A DNA stretch of 64,000 bases from NCBI RefSeq assembly GCF_009905605.1, contig NZ_JAAAKZ010000005.1:124001-188000 (forward strand). The letters are read 5' to 3'. The notes under the pieces are model-generated. The model did no database searches and was not told where the DNA came from. It was given only the letters and a program-made list of their open reading frames with translations. This document shows positions 26,163 through 34,889 of the stretch, piece by piece. The position numbers and the translations under genes are program-made. The stretch is from Runella sp. CRIBMP (lineage in GTDB: Bacteria > Bacteroidota > Bacteroidia > Cytophagales > Spirosomataceae). The first letter of the stretch is position 1, and every line of letters starts with the position of its first letter.

Positions 26163-27326
26163 ATGAAACCAATCATCAGATACGCCCTATTTTCGCTTTC
26201 TATTTTTATCTTTAACGGTTGTCGTAAACCCGAAAGAACCGAAGAATTATTGCTAGAAAAGTTACAAGACAAAAAAACATACGCAACGCTTCTCAGCTAT
26301 TCTCACGCCATCGGAATTGATACCGCACGGGCTGCAAAAAAAGGTCCTTTGGGGCTATTGGAAGAAATCAGTTATGGCCACAAACCGCGCTATATTCGCT
26401 ATACGGCGAAGGTTTTACTCCCCGACTCCGCCCGAATTCGTGAAGCCGCTTGGGAGGTGGTGGAAGGTAAAAACAAAAACATTGACGACGTGCTAGCGCG
26501 TTTAGAGCCTTCATTCCCCGTTTATTCTCAACTAAAAAGCCACTACACCCGATTTATCAAAGACGGGCAAGCCGACAGCGCGGCCATCATTGCCGAATCG
26601 CTCAATGCCTATCGTTGGATGAACCGACAAGCGCAAGGAGCCGAACGCATGGTACTGGTAAACACGCGCGGTGCGTATTTGAAAGGATTTGACTCAACGG
26701 GTGCCCAAAAACTGAGTATGCGGGTGATTGTGGGCAAAGCGGACTCTCCCACGCCGGGCATTGATACCTACGCGACCAACATCATTATGTATCCTTATTG
26801 GAACGTCCCGACCAACATCGCGCTTCAGGAAATGTTACCAAAAATCAGGGAGGATGAAGACTATTTGGAAGACAACGGGATGGCCGTCATTGATACCAAA
26901 GGCGATAGCGTAGACGCCCACTCCATCAACTGGGACGAAATTTCGGAAGATAATTTTCCGTATCGTTTTCGGCAGGACAACGGCGAAGATAATTCTCTAG
27001 GTTTGATGAAAGTAAACATCAAAAACCCGCTCGCAATTTATTTGCACGATACCAACGTTCGCACCCTTTTTGTGAGCGACCAACGCTGGCGAAGCCACGG
27101 TTGTGTGCGGTTGCAAAGCCCCGCGCAATTGGCCAATTTTTTGGCGGGAAAACACCTATTAGACGATGATTTCATCAACGAACCCATCACCAATCAGAAG
27201 CCAAAATCGGATAAGTTAAAGCAAAAAGTGCCCGTATTTATTCTGTATTTAGGGGCCGACATCAACGACGTGGGTCAGTTGGTATTTTTCAACGACGTAT
27301 ACGGTTGGGAACGTAAACCCGTTTGA
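26163..27326 (+). CDS. L,D-transpeptidase (YkuD domain) lipoprotein
   Basis: The 387-residue protein has a lipoprotein-type signal (IFIFNGC, Cys20). A helical N-terminal region precedes the YkuD catalytic domain (about 165-360), whose active site is WRSHGCVRLQSP with catalytic Cys and its His. VNTRGAYLKGF and RVIVGKADSPTPG are family blocks. It cross-links peptidoglycan stem peptides (3-3 links) or attaches proteins to them. It is shorter than YcbB-type enzymes (about 600) and no separate peptidoglycan-binding repeat is visible. Its last 52 bp overlap the end of a convergent gene for a different L,D-transpeptidase family. Confidence 0.88.
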   Translation: MKPIIRYALFSLSIFIFNGCRKPERTEELLLEKLQDKKTYATLLSYSHAIGIDTARAAKKGPLGLLEEISYGHKPRYIRYTAKVLLPDSARIREAAWEVVEGKNKNIDDVLARLEPSFPVYSQLKSHYTRFIKDGQADSAAIIAESLNAYRWMNRQAQGAERMVLVNTRGAYLKGFDSTGAQKLSMRVIVGKADSPTPGIDTYATNIIMYPYWNVPTNIALQEMLPKIREDEDYLEDNGMAVIDTKGDSVDAHSINWDEISEDNFPYRFRQDNGEDNSLGLMKVNIKNPLAIYLHDTNVRTLFVSDQRWRSHGCVRLQSPAQLANFLAGKHLLDDDFINEPITNQKPKSDKLKQKVPVFILYLGADINDVGQLVFFNDVYGWERKPV

Positions 27327-28066
27327 GTTTCTTCCTCCAAACCCGCCAACAGCTTTGAATTTTTGAGGTAGGAATTATCGGGATAATACAAAAATAGCCC
27401 TGCGCCATTGCACAGTAGCGGAATGAGTTTTTTGGTGTCGTCTACCGATACGGCGGGGCAGCCTTGACTGCGCCCCAAGCGGCCCGTACGCCTAATAAAC
27501 TCCTCGCTTACGTAGTCTGCGCCGTGCATCACAATGGCCCGCTCCAGCGCGCGGTGATTGATGTTTTCCTCCAATCCTTGCAATTTAAGCGACAGTCCGT
27601 GCTTACCTTGGTAGGTGCTCATAGCCCGATAAAAGCCTAAACTGGATTGGTAAGAAGAATTTTTATTGGAAAATTGACGGGCAAATTCCTCACCCGAATT
27701 GCGGCCGTGCGCCACGTAGGTATTGTACAAAAGTTTATTTTCCTTTAGGTCAATCACGTACAAACGTTTGTGGCGGGAAGATTGACTAAAATCGGCAATG
27801 GCAAGAATGGATTTTGTAAACTTTTCCTTTTGAAAACCCGCCCATGCGTACCGAAAACCTTCGAGAGATAGGCCCGCTTCTTTGAGACGGAGCGAATTAT
27901 AGACCCGTTGCCATTGGGGCAGAGAATCGGGCTTTAGTTGCGTGGAATCTACCAAATGTTGGGTAGTAAATTGGGGAAATTGTAAGGGATGTTCTAACTT
28001 TTGAAAACCAACCAACGCCACAAAAGCCGTTGCACAAGCGCTCACTACCAACAACACATTTTTCAT
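27275..28066 (-). CDS. Murein L,D-transpeptidase catalytic-domain protein (YkuD_2 type)
   Basis: The 263-residue protein has a signal peptide or anchor (about 1-20). The YkuD_2 domain shows VIDLKENKLLYNTYVAHGRNS, MHGADYVSEEFIRRTGRLG and the active-site block RSQGCPAVSVDD with catalytic Cys. The fold is related to, but the family distinct from, the YkuD enzyme encoded convergently. Peptidoglycan remodelling in the periplasm is expected. The 3' ends of the two genes overlap by 52 bp (27275-27326), which implies read-through or antisense interaction between their transcripts. Confidence 0.85.
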   Translation of the reverse strand: MKNVLLVVSACATAFVALVGFQKLEHPLQFPQFTTQHLVDSTQLKPDSLPQWQRVYNSLRLKEAGLSLEGFRYAWAGFQKEKFTKSILAIADFSQSSRHKRLYVIDLKENKLLYNTYVAHGRNSGEEFARQFSNKNSSYQSSLGFYRAMSTYQGKHGLSLKLQGLEENINHRALERAIVMHGADYVSEEFIRRTGRLGRSQGCPAVSVDDTKKLIPLLCNGAGLFLYYPDNSYLKNSKLLAGLEEETQTGLRSQPYTSLKNTN

Positions 28067-28288
28067 CCGGTATTCTTTTTTAAGTTTTTACTTCACAACT
28101 TTACCTTGATTCTTACACGACGGTTTTGAAAAAACACCGCTTTTGATAGGTTTGGTTCCATCGGACCATTACATACTTCAACGCGTAGGTGTTTGATTTC
28201 TGTATAAAAATAGTTCAAGATTGACGATTCTGGCTTAATTTTGACGATATTTCCTCACACACCCTTCTATAAATTCAATTCCCTTTGC

Positions 28289-28969
28289 ATGAAAATTCTA
28301 TTAATTGAAGACGATATAAAAATCATTCAATCGCTACGTAAAGGCCTCGAAGAGAACGGATATGAGGTAGATATTGCCTACGACGGCACGATTGGAAAAC
28401 TGCTTGCCCGTCGGAATGACTACTTCGTGATCGTCTCCGACATCATCATTCCGGGCATCAACGGTGTGCAGCTTTGCCGTGAACTCCGAAGCGCGGGCGT
28501 CCGCACCCCGTTCATCATGCTGACCGCCTTGGGTGCGTTGGAAGAAAAGCTCGTGGGCTTCGATGCGGGCGCCGACGATTATTTGGTCAAACCGTTTGAT
28601 TTTTTGGAGTTATTGGCCCGCATCAAAGTCGTCACCAAACGCATTCAGTCGGAGCCCGTCACCGCCAACGTGCTCCGCTACGCCGACCTCGAAATGAACC
28701 TTTCCACCCGCGAAATAACGCGCGGCCGCCAACGCATTGATTTGACGGGCAAAGAATACGCCCTTCTCGAATTTTTGCTCCGCAACGCCGAAAGGGTTCT
28801 GTCAAAAGTAGACATTGCCGAAAAAATCTGGGACATTCGTTTCGACACGGGCACCAACATCATCGAAGTCTACATCACCCTTTTGCGCAAAAAAATAGAC
28901 CGAGATTTTCCCGTCAAACTCATCCACACGCACTACGGCGTAGGCTATGTGCTCAAACAGGAGGCATAA
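28289..28969 (+). CDS. OmpR-family response regulator
   Basis: The 226-residue protein has a receiver domain with Glu7/Asp8/Asp9 pocket, phospho-acceptor Asp51 (FVIVSDIIIPG), Thr (MLTA) and Lys (LVKPF). The winged-helix DNA-binding domain (about 130-222; LTGKEYALLEFLLRN, NIIEVYITLLRKKI, THYGVGYVL) is OmpR-like. The frame opens at 28241, but ATG 28289 gives the standard start MKILLIEDD. It is followed with no gap by its histidine kinase. A TAATTTTG box (28236-28243) lies upstream, but its spacing to a TTG element is too short for a confident promoter. Confidence 0.93.
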   Translation: MKILLIEDDIKIIQSLRKGLEENGYEVDIAYDGTIGKLLARRNDYFVIVSDIIIPGINGVQLCRELRSAGVRTPFIMLTALGALEEKLVGFDAGADDYLVKPFDFLELLARIKVVTKRIQSEPVTANVLRYADLEMNLSTREITRGRQRIDLTGKEYALLEFLLRNAERVLSKVDIAEKIWDIRFDTGTNIIEVYITLLRKKIDRDFPVKLIHTHYGVGYVLKQEA

Positions 28970-30343
28970 ATGCAGATTCGGACCAAGCTCACCGCCCAAT
29001 TCGCGCTGCTCGTATCGGCCATTATGCTGATGGCGTTTATCACCATTTATTTGATAAGAATGACCTACGTAGAGCAGGAATTCTACAAACGGTTGCGACA
29101 CAAAGCCATCACTACCTGTGAGCTATTGGTAAAAGTTGAAGGCGTTGACTCTAAACTCCTTAGAAAAATTGACAAGACCAACTACGATGTATTGTACAAC
29201 GAAAACTTAACCATCTATGACCACCAAAATGAAGAGCTTTACACCAGCAATGAGACCCTTTACTATGCCATAAACCCCGAACTTCTCGACCAAATAAGGC
29301 TCGAAAAAGAAGTTCAGTTTTCCGAAGGAAAAGCCAAAATCATCGGAATTGTGTACACCGACCGCTTCAACCGCGTAGTGTGCATTGCGGGGGCCGAAGA
29401 TAAATACGGCGACGAAGAACTGCATAGCCTTTGGCGAATTTTGACGGGTATGTACTTTGGCGTGATTGGACTGGTGATTGTTGCGGGCTGGTATTTTGCG
29501 GGGCAGGCCATGAAGCCCGTTTCCAACGCCATCGGGCAGGTGAATCAAATTTACCCTAAACTCATGGAGCAACGCCTGACCGTCCAAAACCCCCGCGACG
29601 AAGTGGGGCAACTGACCAGTACGTTTAACAAACTGCTGGACCGCATCGGCGAGGTATTTCGATTGCAAAACCTGTTCATTTCCAACGTGTCGCATGAACT
29701 CAAAAATCCCCTTATGCGCATTGGAGCACAACTCGACGTGGCCCTGCTCAAAGAACGAACCGAAGCCGAATACCGGCAAACACTGCTATCTATACGAGAG
29801 GATATTCGGGATTTGGGTCAACTCTCAGAAACCCTGCTCGAACTGGCCAAAGTAAACGACCAAAACCGCAGTTTGATTTACAACGACATCCGGATTGACG
29901 AAATCGTTTGGGAAGCCCGTGATTTATTGCTCAAAGCCGAGCCTTCGTATCAAGTGCAGGTTCGACTCCTGAGCACGATTGAAGACGACAATCAGCTCAT
30001 TGTCAAAGCCAATGCCCACCTGATGAAAACCGCCATCGTCAATCTGATGGAGAATGGGTGCAAGTTTTCCCCAGATTCAACCGTAGCGGTCGATGTATTT
30101 CCGATGAAAACTGACGTTGAAATTCGATTTACCAACAAGGGCACCGTCATTTTGCCCAAAGATCTACCCTATATATTTCAACCCTTTTATAGAAGCGATA
30201 ACACAACCAATATCAAAGGTTACGGTGTGGGATTGTCGTTGGTTGAGCGTATTGCCAAACTGCACAATGGCAACATCAAAGTCACTTCCGATGCCCCCGC
30301 TCAAACCACTTTTTTCTCCTTACTCATCCCCTACCGCCATTGA
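28970..30343 (+). CDS. HAMP-type sensor histidine kinase
   Basis: The 457-residue membrane kinase has TM1 (about 11-31), a periplasmic sensor region (to about 160) and TM2 (about 163-182). A HAMP segment leads to HisKA with the phospho-acceptor His in SNVSHELKNPLMRIG, then HATPase_c (N-box VNLMENGCKF, G-box GYGVGLSLVE). It starts directly after the stop of the OmpR regulator and is its cognate kinase. The design is close to CusS/RprX-type kinases. The sensed signal is unknown; neighbouring genes suggest an envelope stress or ion role, but this is only context. Confidence 0.92.
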   Translation: MQIRTKLTAQFALLVSAIMLMAFITIYLIRMTYVEQEFYKRLRHKAITTCELLVKVEGVDSKLLRKIDKTNYDVLYNENLTIYDHQNEELYTSNETLYYAINPELLDQIRLEKEVQFSEGKAKIIGIVYTDRFNRVVCIAGAEDKYGDEELHSLWRILTGMYFGVIGLVIVAGWYFAGQAMKPVSNAIGQVNQIYPKLMEQRLTVQNPRDEVGQLTSTFNKLLDRIGEVFRLQNLFISNVSHELKNPLMRIGAQLDVALLKERTEAEYRQTLLSIREDIRDLGQLSETLLELAKVNDQNRSLIYNDIRIDEIVWEARDLLLKAEPSYQVQVRLLSTIEDDNQLIVKANAHLMKTAIVNLMENGCKFSPDSTVAVDVFPMKTDVEIRFTNKGTVILPKDLPYIFQPFYRSDNTTNIKGYGVGLSLVERIAKLHNGNIKVTSDAPAQTTFFSLLIPYRH

Positions 30344-30528
30344 GTTTTTGCCCCGATTTCTAGTCTCTATCAGTCGTTTTTACTTTTTCGATTTTCTTCA
30401 TTTTTAGTGACTTTTTAATCATTCCTTCATAAGTTCTTAAGGATTGCCCTGTTTCTTTGTCATTGTAAAACAAGCGATTGCTGCAGTGGCGGTTGCCACA
30501 ATAAAGTATTCTCAATGCGCAGCTCTGA

Positions 30529-30843
30529 ATGAAGACACGAATTTTGCCAAGATACGGCAACACGTACGACCGTCAGCGCGGAAAACACAACCGACGCAGT
30601 GTAATTATCAGTCTTTTGGCCATTTTGGCGGGCATGGTTTTCGTCTGCTTCTACCAATGGATGGCGCAGCGCAACATGACCGAAATGACGAACCGAGCGC
30701 TTTTGCGACAAGACTCGCTCGAAGCCGTTAAGTTGTCGCAGGATAAGGTTATTTTTTTGATGAAAGATACCATCAATCAACTAAGACAGGCAAACCTATA
30801 CCTGCAACAACAGCAATTTACATTCAAAAAAAGCGGAAAATGA
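30529..30843 (+). CDS. Small single-span membrane protein with coiled coil
   Basis: The 104-residue protein has a basic N-terminus (about 1-23), one membrane helix (about 25-43; SVIISLLAILAGMVFVCFYQW) and a helical C-terminal tail with heptad-like spacing (DSLEAVKLSQDKVIFLMKDTINQLRQANLYLQ). No family is recognised. It is 185 bp after the two-component pair and ends at a hairpin (30871-30901). Codon use and position support a real gene, but the evidence is modest. Confidence 0.55.
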   Translation: MKTRILPRYGNTYDRQRGKHNRRSVIISLLAILAGMVFVCFYQWMAQRNMTEMTNRALLRQDSLEAVKLSQDKVIFLMKDTINQLRQANLYLQQQQFTFKKSGK

Positions 30844-30870
30844 AGGTAACATACGATTTGGTTGACTAGC

Positions 30871-30901
30871 AATGACGAGCGAGGTATCCTCACTCGTCAT
30901 T
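30871..30901 (+). terminator. Hairpin, probable terminator
   Basis: AATGACGAG.GAG and CTC.CTCGTCATT arms pair across GTATC, with one unpaired base on each side. The T-run is short, so termination efficiency is uncertain. Confidence 0.5.
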
Positions 30902-31036
30902 CTTACCTACTTTATTGCCGTTACGACATTTTTTTTCAACCATTCCCCAAAATTATTTTTTTTTAATTGCTGCTTAAGGTGTTGTTAAGATTGCCGGAAG
31001 ACCTTTGATTGTTAATTGTCCTGAGTGTTTGCCTCG

Positions 31037-31066
31037 CCCAAGCGGGAACGTCTCCGCTTGGGTTTT
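31037..31066 (+). promoter_or_regulatory. Terminator-like hairpin in the 5' leader of the glycosyltransferase-HAD gene
   Basis: CCCAAGCGG (31037-31045) pairs with CCGCTTGGG (31054-31062), followed by TTTTCTT, 32 nt before ATG 31098. A terminator has already ended the previous gene (30871-30901), so this one may be a leader attenuator or may end a short transcript starting between them. Confidence 0.45.
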
Positions 31067-31097
31067 CTTCCTAATCTATCTTCCAAACATCATTTCT

Positions 31098-32474
31098 ATG
31101 AACAACGTTACCGTTATCATTCCTACCCTCAATGAAGAAGCCACCATTGCCAACGTTATTCGAAAAGCCCAAAATTGCGCCCATGTTCGGGAAGTCATCG
31201 TCATCGACGATCAATCTTACGACAATACGGTTGACGTAGCCATGCTCTCTGGCGCAACGGCCTTTACGAGTACACAATTGGGAAAAGGGGCGTCTATGCG
31301 CGAAGGCCTTATGATGACCCAATCTGACATCGTCGTTTTTTTGGATGCCGACATTCCAACCTACCCCGAAAACGTCGTGGACATTCTCGTGGAGCCGCTT
31401 CTAAAAAATGAAGCCGACTTTGTAAAATCTTATTTTGACCGTCAGGCGGGGCGCGTAACGGAGTTGGTGGCCAAGCCGCTGCTGAGCATTTTATTTCCCG
31501 CCCTCACGCATTTCAAACAACCGTTGAGCGGCATCATTGCGGGCCGAAAATCATTCTTTGAAAAAATTAATTTTGAAAATGATTACGGCGTTGACATCGG
31601 AATTTTGTTGGATATGCATCGTCTCGAAACCCGCATTGCCGAAGTGAGCATCGGAACTGTCGAAAATAAAATGAAGCCTTGGCAGGAGCTCGGAAAAATG
31701 TCGAGGGAAGTGACAAAAGCCATTCTGGCGCGCACCAATCAAATCACGGAACCCTCCCTCGAAAATCTCGAAAACATCAACGTCATTCGGCGTGAGATGA
31801 CCGACGCCATCAAAGAATCAATGGTGGGATTGCGCAAAATGGTGGTTTTTGACATGGACAATACCATTCTGCGGGCGGGTTTTATTCACACCGCCGCTGA
31901 TGCCTTTGGGTTCAAAAAGGAACTTTGGCAAATCGTGGCCGAACAAACCAACCCCGTGGTGCGTACCAAGCAAATTGCCCAACTGCTACACGGAAAAACC
32001 TTCGGCGAAATCATTGAAGTTGTCAAGTCGATTCCCGTTGTGGCTGATTTCGGGGAAATTGTGGCGGAGTTAAAACAAAAAGGATTCATCACGGGCATTA
32101 TCAGCGACAGTTATACCTGCGTCACTAATCACCTCAAAAATCTATTTGGGCTGGATTTTACGCTGGCCAATGAGCTTGAATTTTCGCGAAGTGTGGCCAC
32201 GGGTCAAGTCAAAATTCCGTCGTATTTTTTCAAACGCACCACTTCCCATTGCGGGCATGATTTCTGCAAAACCAACGCCCTTTCTTACCTTTCAGAAATC
32301 TACCACGTGGGTTTTGAAAACATAATGGCCATCGGCGATGGAGAAAACGACATTTGCATGATTCGCAAATCAGGCATTGGCGTTTCGTTTTGTACCAAAA
32401 ACCAAATTTTAGAAAACAGCGCCGATGTGGTACTCAGCAAGCCCTATTTTCGTCCCATTTTAAAACTGGTCTGA
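31098..32474 (+). CDS. Bifunctional glycosyltransferase (GT2/GT81-like) fused to a SerB-like HAD phosphatase
   Basis: The 458-residue protein has an N-terminal GT-A domain (about 1-225; VTVIIPTLNEEATI, IVIDDQSYDNTV, GKGASMREGL, DxD-type Asp83/Asp85 in FLDADIP). The C-terminal HAD domain has Asp252 in VFDMDNTIL, Ser/Thr motif GIISDSY and GDGENDICMI. The GT part resembles glucosyl-3-phosphoglycerate synthase, and the HAD part resembles SerB and 3-phosphoglycerate-sugar phosphatases. A one-polypeptide route to glucosylglycerate, a compatible solute, is a plausible inference. ATG 31098 was chosen because the 31 preceding residues are not family-like and would span the leader hairpin. Ion antiporters follow, which fits an osmotic theme. 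Confidence 0.75.
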   Translation: MNNVTVIIPTLNEEATIANVIRKAQNCAHVREVIVIDDQSYDNTVDVAMLSGATAFTSTQLGKGASMREGLMMTQSDIVVFLDADIPTYPENVVDILVEPLLKNEADFVKSYFDRQAGRVTELVAKPLLSILFPALTHFKQPLSGIIAGRKSFFEKINFENDYGVDIGILLDMHRLETRIAEVSIGTVENKMKPWQELGKMSREVTKAILARTNQITEPSLENLENINVIRREMTDAIKESMVGLRKMVVFDMDNTILRAGFIHTAADAFGFKKELWQIVAEQTNPVVRTKQIAQLLHGKTFGEIIEVVKSIPVVADFGEIVAELKQKGFITGIISDSYTCVTNHLKNLFGLDFTLANELEFSRSVATGQVKIPSYFFKRTTSHCGHDFCKTNALSYLSEIYHVGFENIMAIGDGENDICMIRKSGIGVSFCTKNQILENSADVVLSKPYFRPILKLV

Positions 32475-32492
32475 GCATCCACGCTGGGCTGA

Positions 32493-33428
32493 TTAAATCA
32501 GCCCAGAGATTTTAAACATTACGATGAAATACAACACCAAAAACAAAGCACCTTCCCAAGTAGAGATGCGCTTATCTTGGGCCAAAAGATAAAAAAAGGC
32601 CGATGCAGCCACGAGTATCGGCAACGCAAGCGACAGAAGCTGGCCGCTGGCCGTTAGGTCTCCTGCCCAACTTGCCACGCCCGGAATGACCAAAACGTTG
32701 AAGATACACGAGCCCATCACGTTACCAATTGCCAACGACGCTTTACCCTGCTTTACCGAAAAATAGTTGACCGCCAACTCAGGCAGCGTCGTTCCTAACG
32801 ACAACACAGTGAGGGCAATGATGGACGGAGGAATCGTCAGAATTTCGGCAATCCGGGTAATACTCAACACCGTATAATCGGCCCCAAAGTAAATTCCAAC
32901 GCCCGCCAAAGCCAGAATCAGGCCCACTTTTCCCCATGTAGGAGTACTTTCGGTCGTTTCTTCGGGTTCGTCTTCATTGCCAGCCCTCAGTAGATAAAGG
33001 CTGTATATCACAAAGATAAGAATCAAAAAAGCCCCTTCTTTCCACGTAAGGATGCCGTCTTGTAAAAACAAATAAAAGACCAGCGCGGAGCCCAACAGAT
33101 AATGAAGGTCAATCATAAGATAACGTTTGCCCAAATCAATCGTTCGACGATTCATCAAGGCCGTAAAGCCTACAATCAAGAAAATATTGGAGATATTGGC
33201 CCCGATGAGATTTCCCGCCACAATCTCCGCCTGCCCCGACGAAATGGACAAAAGCGCCGTCACTAGTTCGGGCAATGAAGTGCCGATGCCTACGATAAAA
33301 ATACCCGTAACGAATGGAGGGAGGTTGAGGAGTCGGCCTGCACTTTCGGCGGCATTGGTAAAAAAACGGGCCGCAACCAACAAAACCGTTAGGCTGCCCA
33401 CAAAAAGTAAAATCCAGTTAAGAAGCAT
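32493..33428 (-). CDS. Calcium/sodium antiporter (CaCA family, YrbG-like)
   Basis: The 311-residue membrane protein has about 10 helices in two inverted repeats. The alpha-repeat motifs are GIGTSLPELVTALLSI...GNLIGANISN (first) and LGTTLPELAVNYFSV...GNVMGSCIFN (second), containing the acidic and polar residues that bind Ca2+ and Na+. It exchanges cytoplasmic Ca2+ for Na+ across the inner membrane. An acidic cytoplasmic loop (NEDEPEETTE, about 152-161) lies between the halves, as usual. It converges on the glycosyltransferase-HAD gene and is divergent from the NhaD-like gene. Confidence 0.92.
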   Translation of the reverse strand: MLLNWILLFVGSLTVLLVAARFFTNAAESAGRLLNLPPFVTGIFIVGIGTSLPELVTALLSISSGQAEIVAGNLIGANISNIFLIVGFTALMNRRTIDLGKRYLMIDLHYLLGSALVFYLFLQDGILTWKEGAFLILIFVIYSLYLLRAGNEDEPEETTESTPTWGKVGLILALAGVGIYFGADYTVLSITRIAEILTIPPSIIALTVLSLGTTLPELAVNYFSVKQGKASLAIGNVMGSCIFNVLVIPGVASWAGDLTASGQLLSLALPILVAASAFFYLLAQDKRISTWEGALFLVLYFIVMFKISGLI

Positions 33429-33544
33429 CGTTTTTCTTTTGCTTAATATTTCTGCAAAATCGGTGTTTTTTGCGTAAATAGCGAGTTTTTAACGACTTTT
33501 TAAGGATTCAGTTGTTGTTTTAACCCAGTCTTAAATTATCAATT

Positions 33545-34810
33545 ATGATTACTGCCATTATTATCATTTTTGTCATAGGTTACCTTTTTATTACCCTTGA
33601 GCATAACATTAATCTCAACAAAACCGCAACTGCTTTATTGACAGGGGTAATCTGTTGGACCCTCTATGCCCTCGGAAGTAGTGATTCACACCACATTGTC
33701 GAAGAGCTTTCCCATCATTTAGCCAATATATCCGAGATTGCCTTTTTCCTGTTGGGGGCCATGACCATTGTGGAGTTGGTCGACGCTCATCAAGGGTTTG
33801 GCGTAATTACGGAGCGTATTCACACCAAAGACAGCCGCGCTTTGCTGTGGATTATCAGCATTCTTACCTTTTTTCTGTCGGCGGTTTTAGACAATCTTAC
33901 CACGGCCATTGTGATGGTATCGTTGCTGCGTAAAATCATTCGGGATGATGAAATGCGGCGTTTTTTTGCAGGGATTGTCATCATCGCCGCCAACGCAGGC
34001 GGTGCATGGTCACCGCTGGGAGATGTCACCACGACGATGTTGTGGATTGGCGGGCAGATTTCGGCCATCAATGTTATGAAAACACTGTTTATTCCGAGCC
34101 TTATTGCGTTGATTGTTCCGCTAATTTATCTTTCATTTAAACTCAAAGGATCAATTGCTACCCCAAAGGTTTCAAAGAAATCAGAGGTCGACGATGTGAC
34201 CGAAAAAGAGCGTAACATCATGTTTGGGACGGGCATTGGGATGCTTTTATTCGTTCCCATTTTTAAAACCGTGACGCACTTACCGCCTTACATGGGTATT
34301 CTGCTGGCATTAGGCGTGGTTTGGATTGTTTCAGAAATCCTCCATTCCAAAAAAGACGAAGAAGACCGCAAGCCTTTTACGGCTAGTCATGCATTAAGTA
34401 AAATTGACACCAGCAGTATTTTATTCTTTATGGGCATACTTCTAGCCATTGGCGTCTTGGAAGTTACGCATGTATTGACCGACCTAGCGGCGTGGATGAA
34501 CGATACCATCGGCAACCTCGACGCCATCGTTTTTATCATCGGGATTGCCTCGGCGGTCATTGACAACGTGCCGCTCGTGGCGGCCTCCATGGGTATGTAC
34601 GATTTGGCAACTTACCCCCAAGACCACCGAATCTGGGAATTTTTGGCCTACTGCGCTGGTACGGGCGGCAGTATGTTGATCATTGGCTCGGCGGCGGGCG
34701 TGGCGGTGATGGGCATGGAGCGCATCAGCTTTTTCTGGTATCTCAAGCGCATCAGCCTTCTGGCGTTGATTGGGTACGTGGCAGGCGCGCTGGTGTTTTT
34801 GTTTGTGTAA
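33545..34810 (+). CDS. nhaD: NhaD-type Na+/H+ antiporter
   Basis: The 421-residue protein has about 11-12 membrane helices and belongs to the IT superfamily. Family blocks include LDNLTTAIVMVSLLRK, ANAGGAWSPLGDVTTTMLW, and near the C-terminus IDNVPLVAASMGMY and CAGTGGSMLIIGSAAGVAVMGME. Pumping Na+ (or Li+) out in exchange for H+ gives salt tolerance and pH control. It is divergent from the CaCA antiporter with 116 bp between them, so both may share regulatory sequence. Confidence 0.9.
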   Translation: MITAIIIIFVIGYLFITLEHNINLNKTATALLTGVICWTLYALGSSDSHHIVEELSHHLANISEIAFFLLGAMTIVELVDAHQGFGVITERIHTKDSRALLWIISILTFFLSAVLDNLTTAIVMVSLLRKIIRDDEMRRFFAGIVIIAANAGGAWSPLGDVTTTMLWIGGQISAINVMKTLFIPSLIALIVPLIYLSFKLKGSIATPKVSKKSEVDDVTEKERNIMFGTGIGMLLFVPIFKTVTHLPPYMGILLALGVVWIVSEILHSKKDEEDRKPFTASHALSKIDTSSILFFMGILLAIGVLEVTHVLTDLAAWMNDTIGNLDAIVFIIGIASAVIDNVPLVAASMGMYDLATYPQDHRIWEFLAYCAGTGGSMLIIGSAAGVAVMGMERISFFWYLKRISLLALIGYVAGALVFLFV

Positions 34811-34889
34811 GATTGGATTTACCTTTGGGAATTGAAGAACTCTTCAAGCGGTTTTTATCATCAACAAATCCAATTTCCAAATTTATCAG

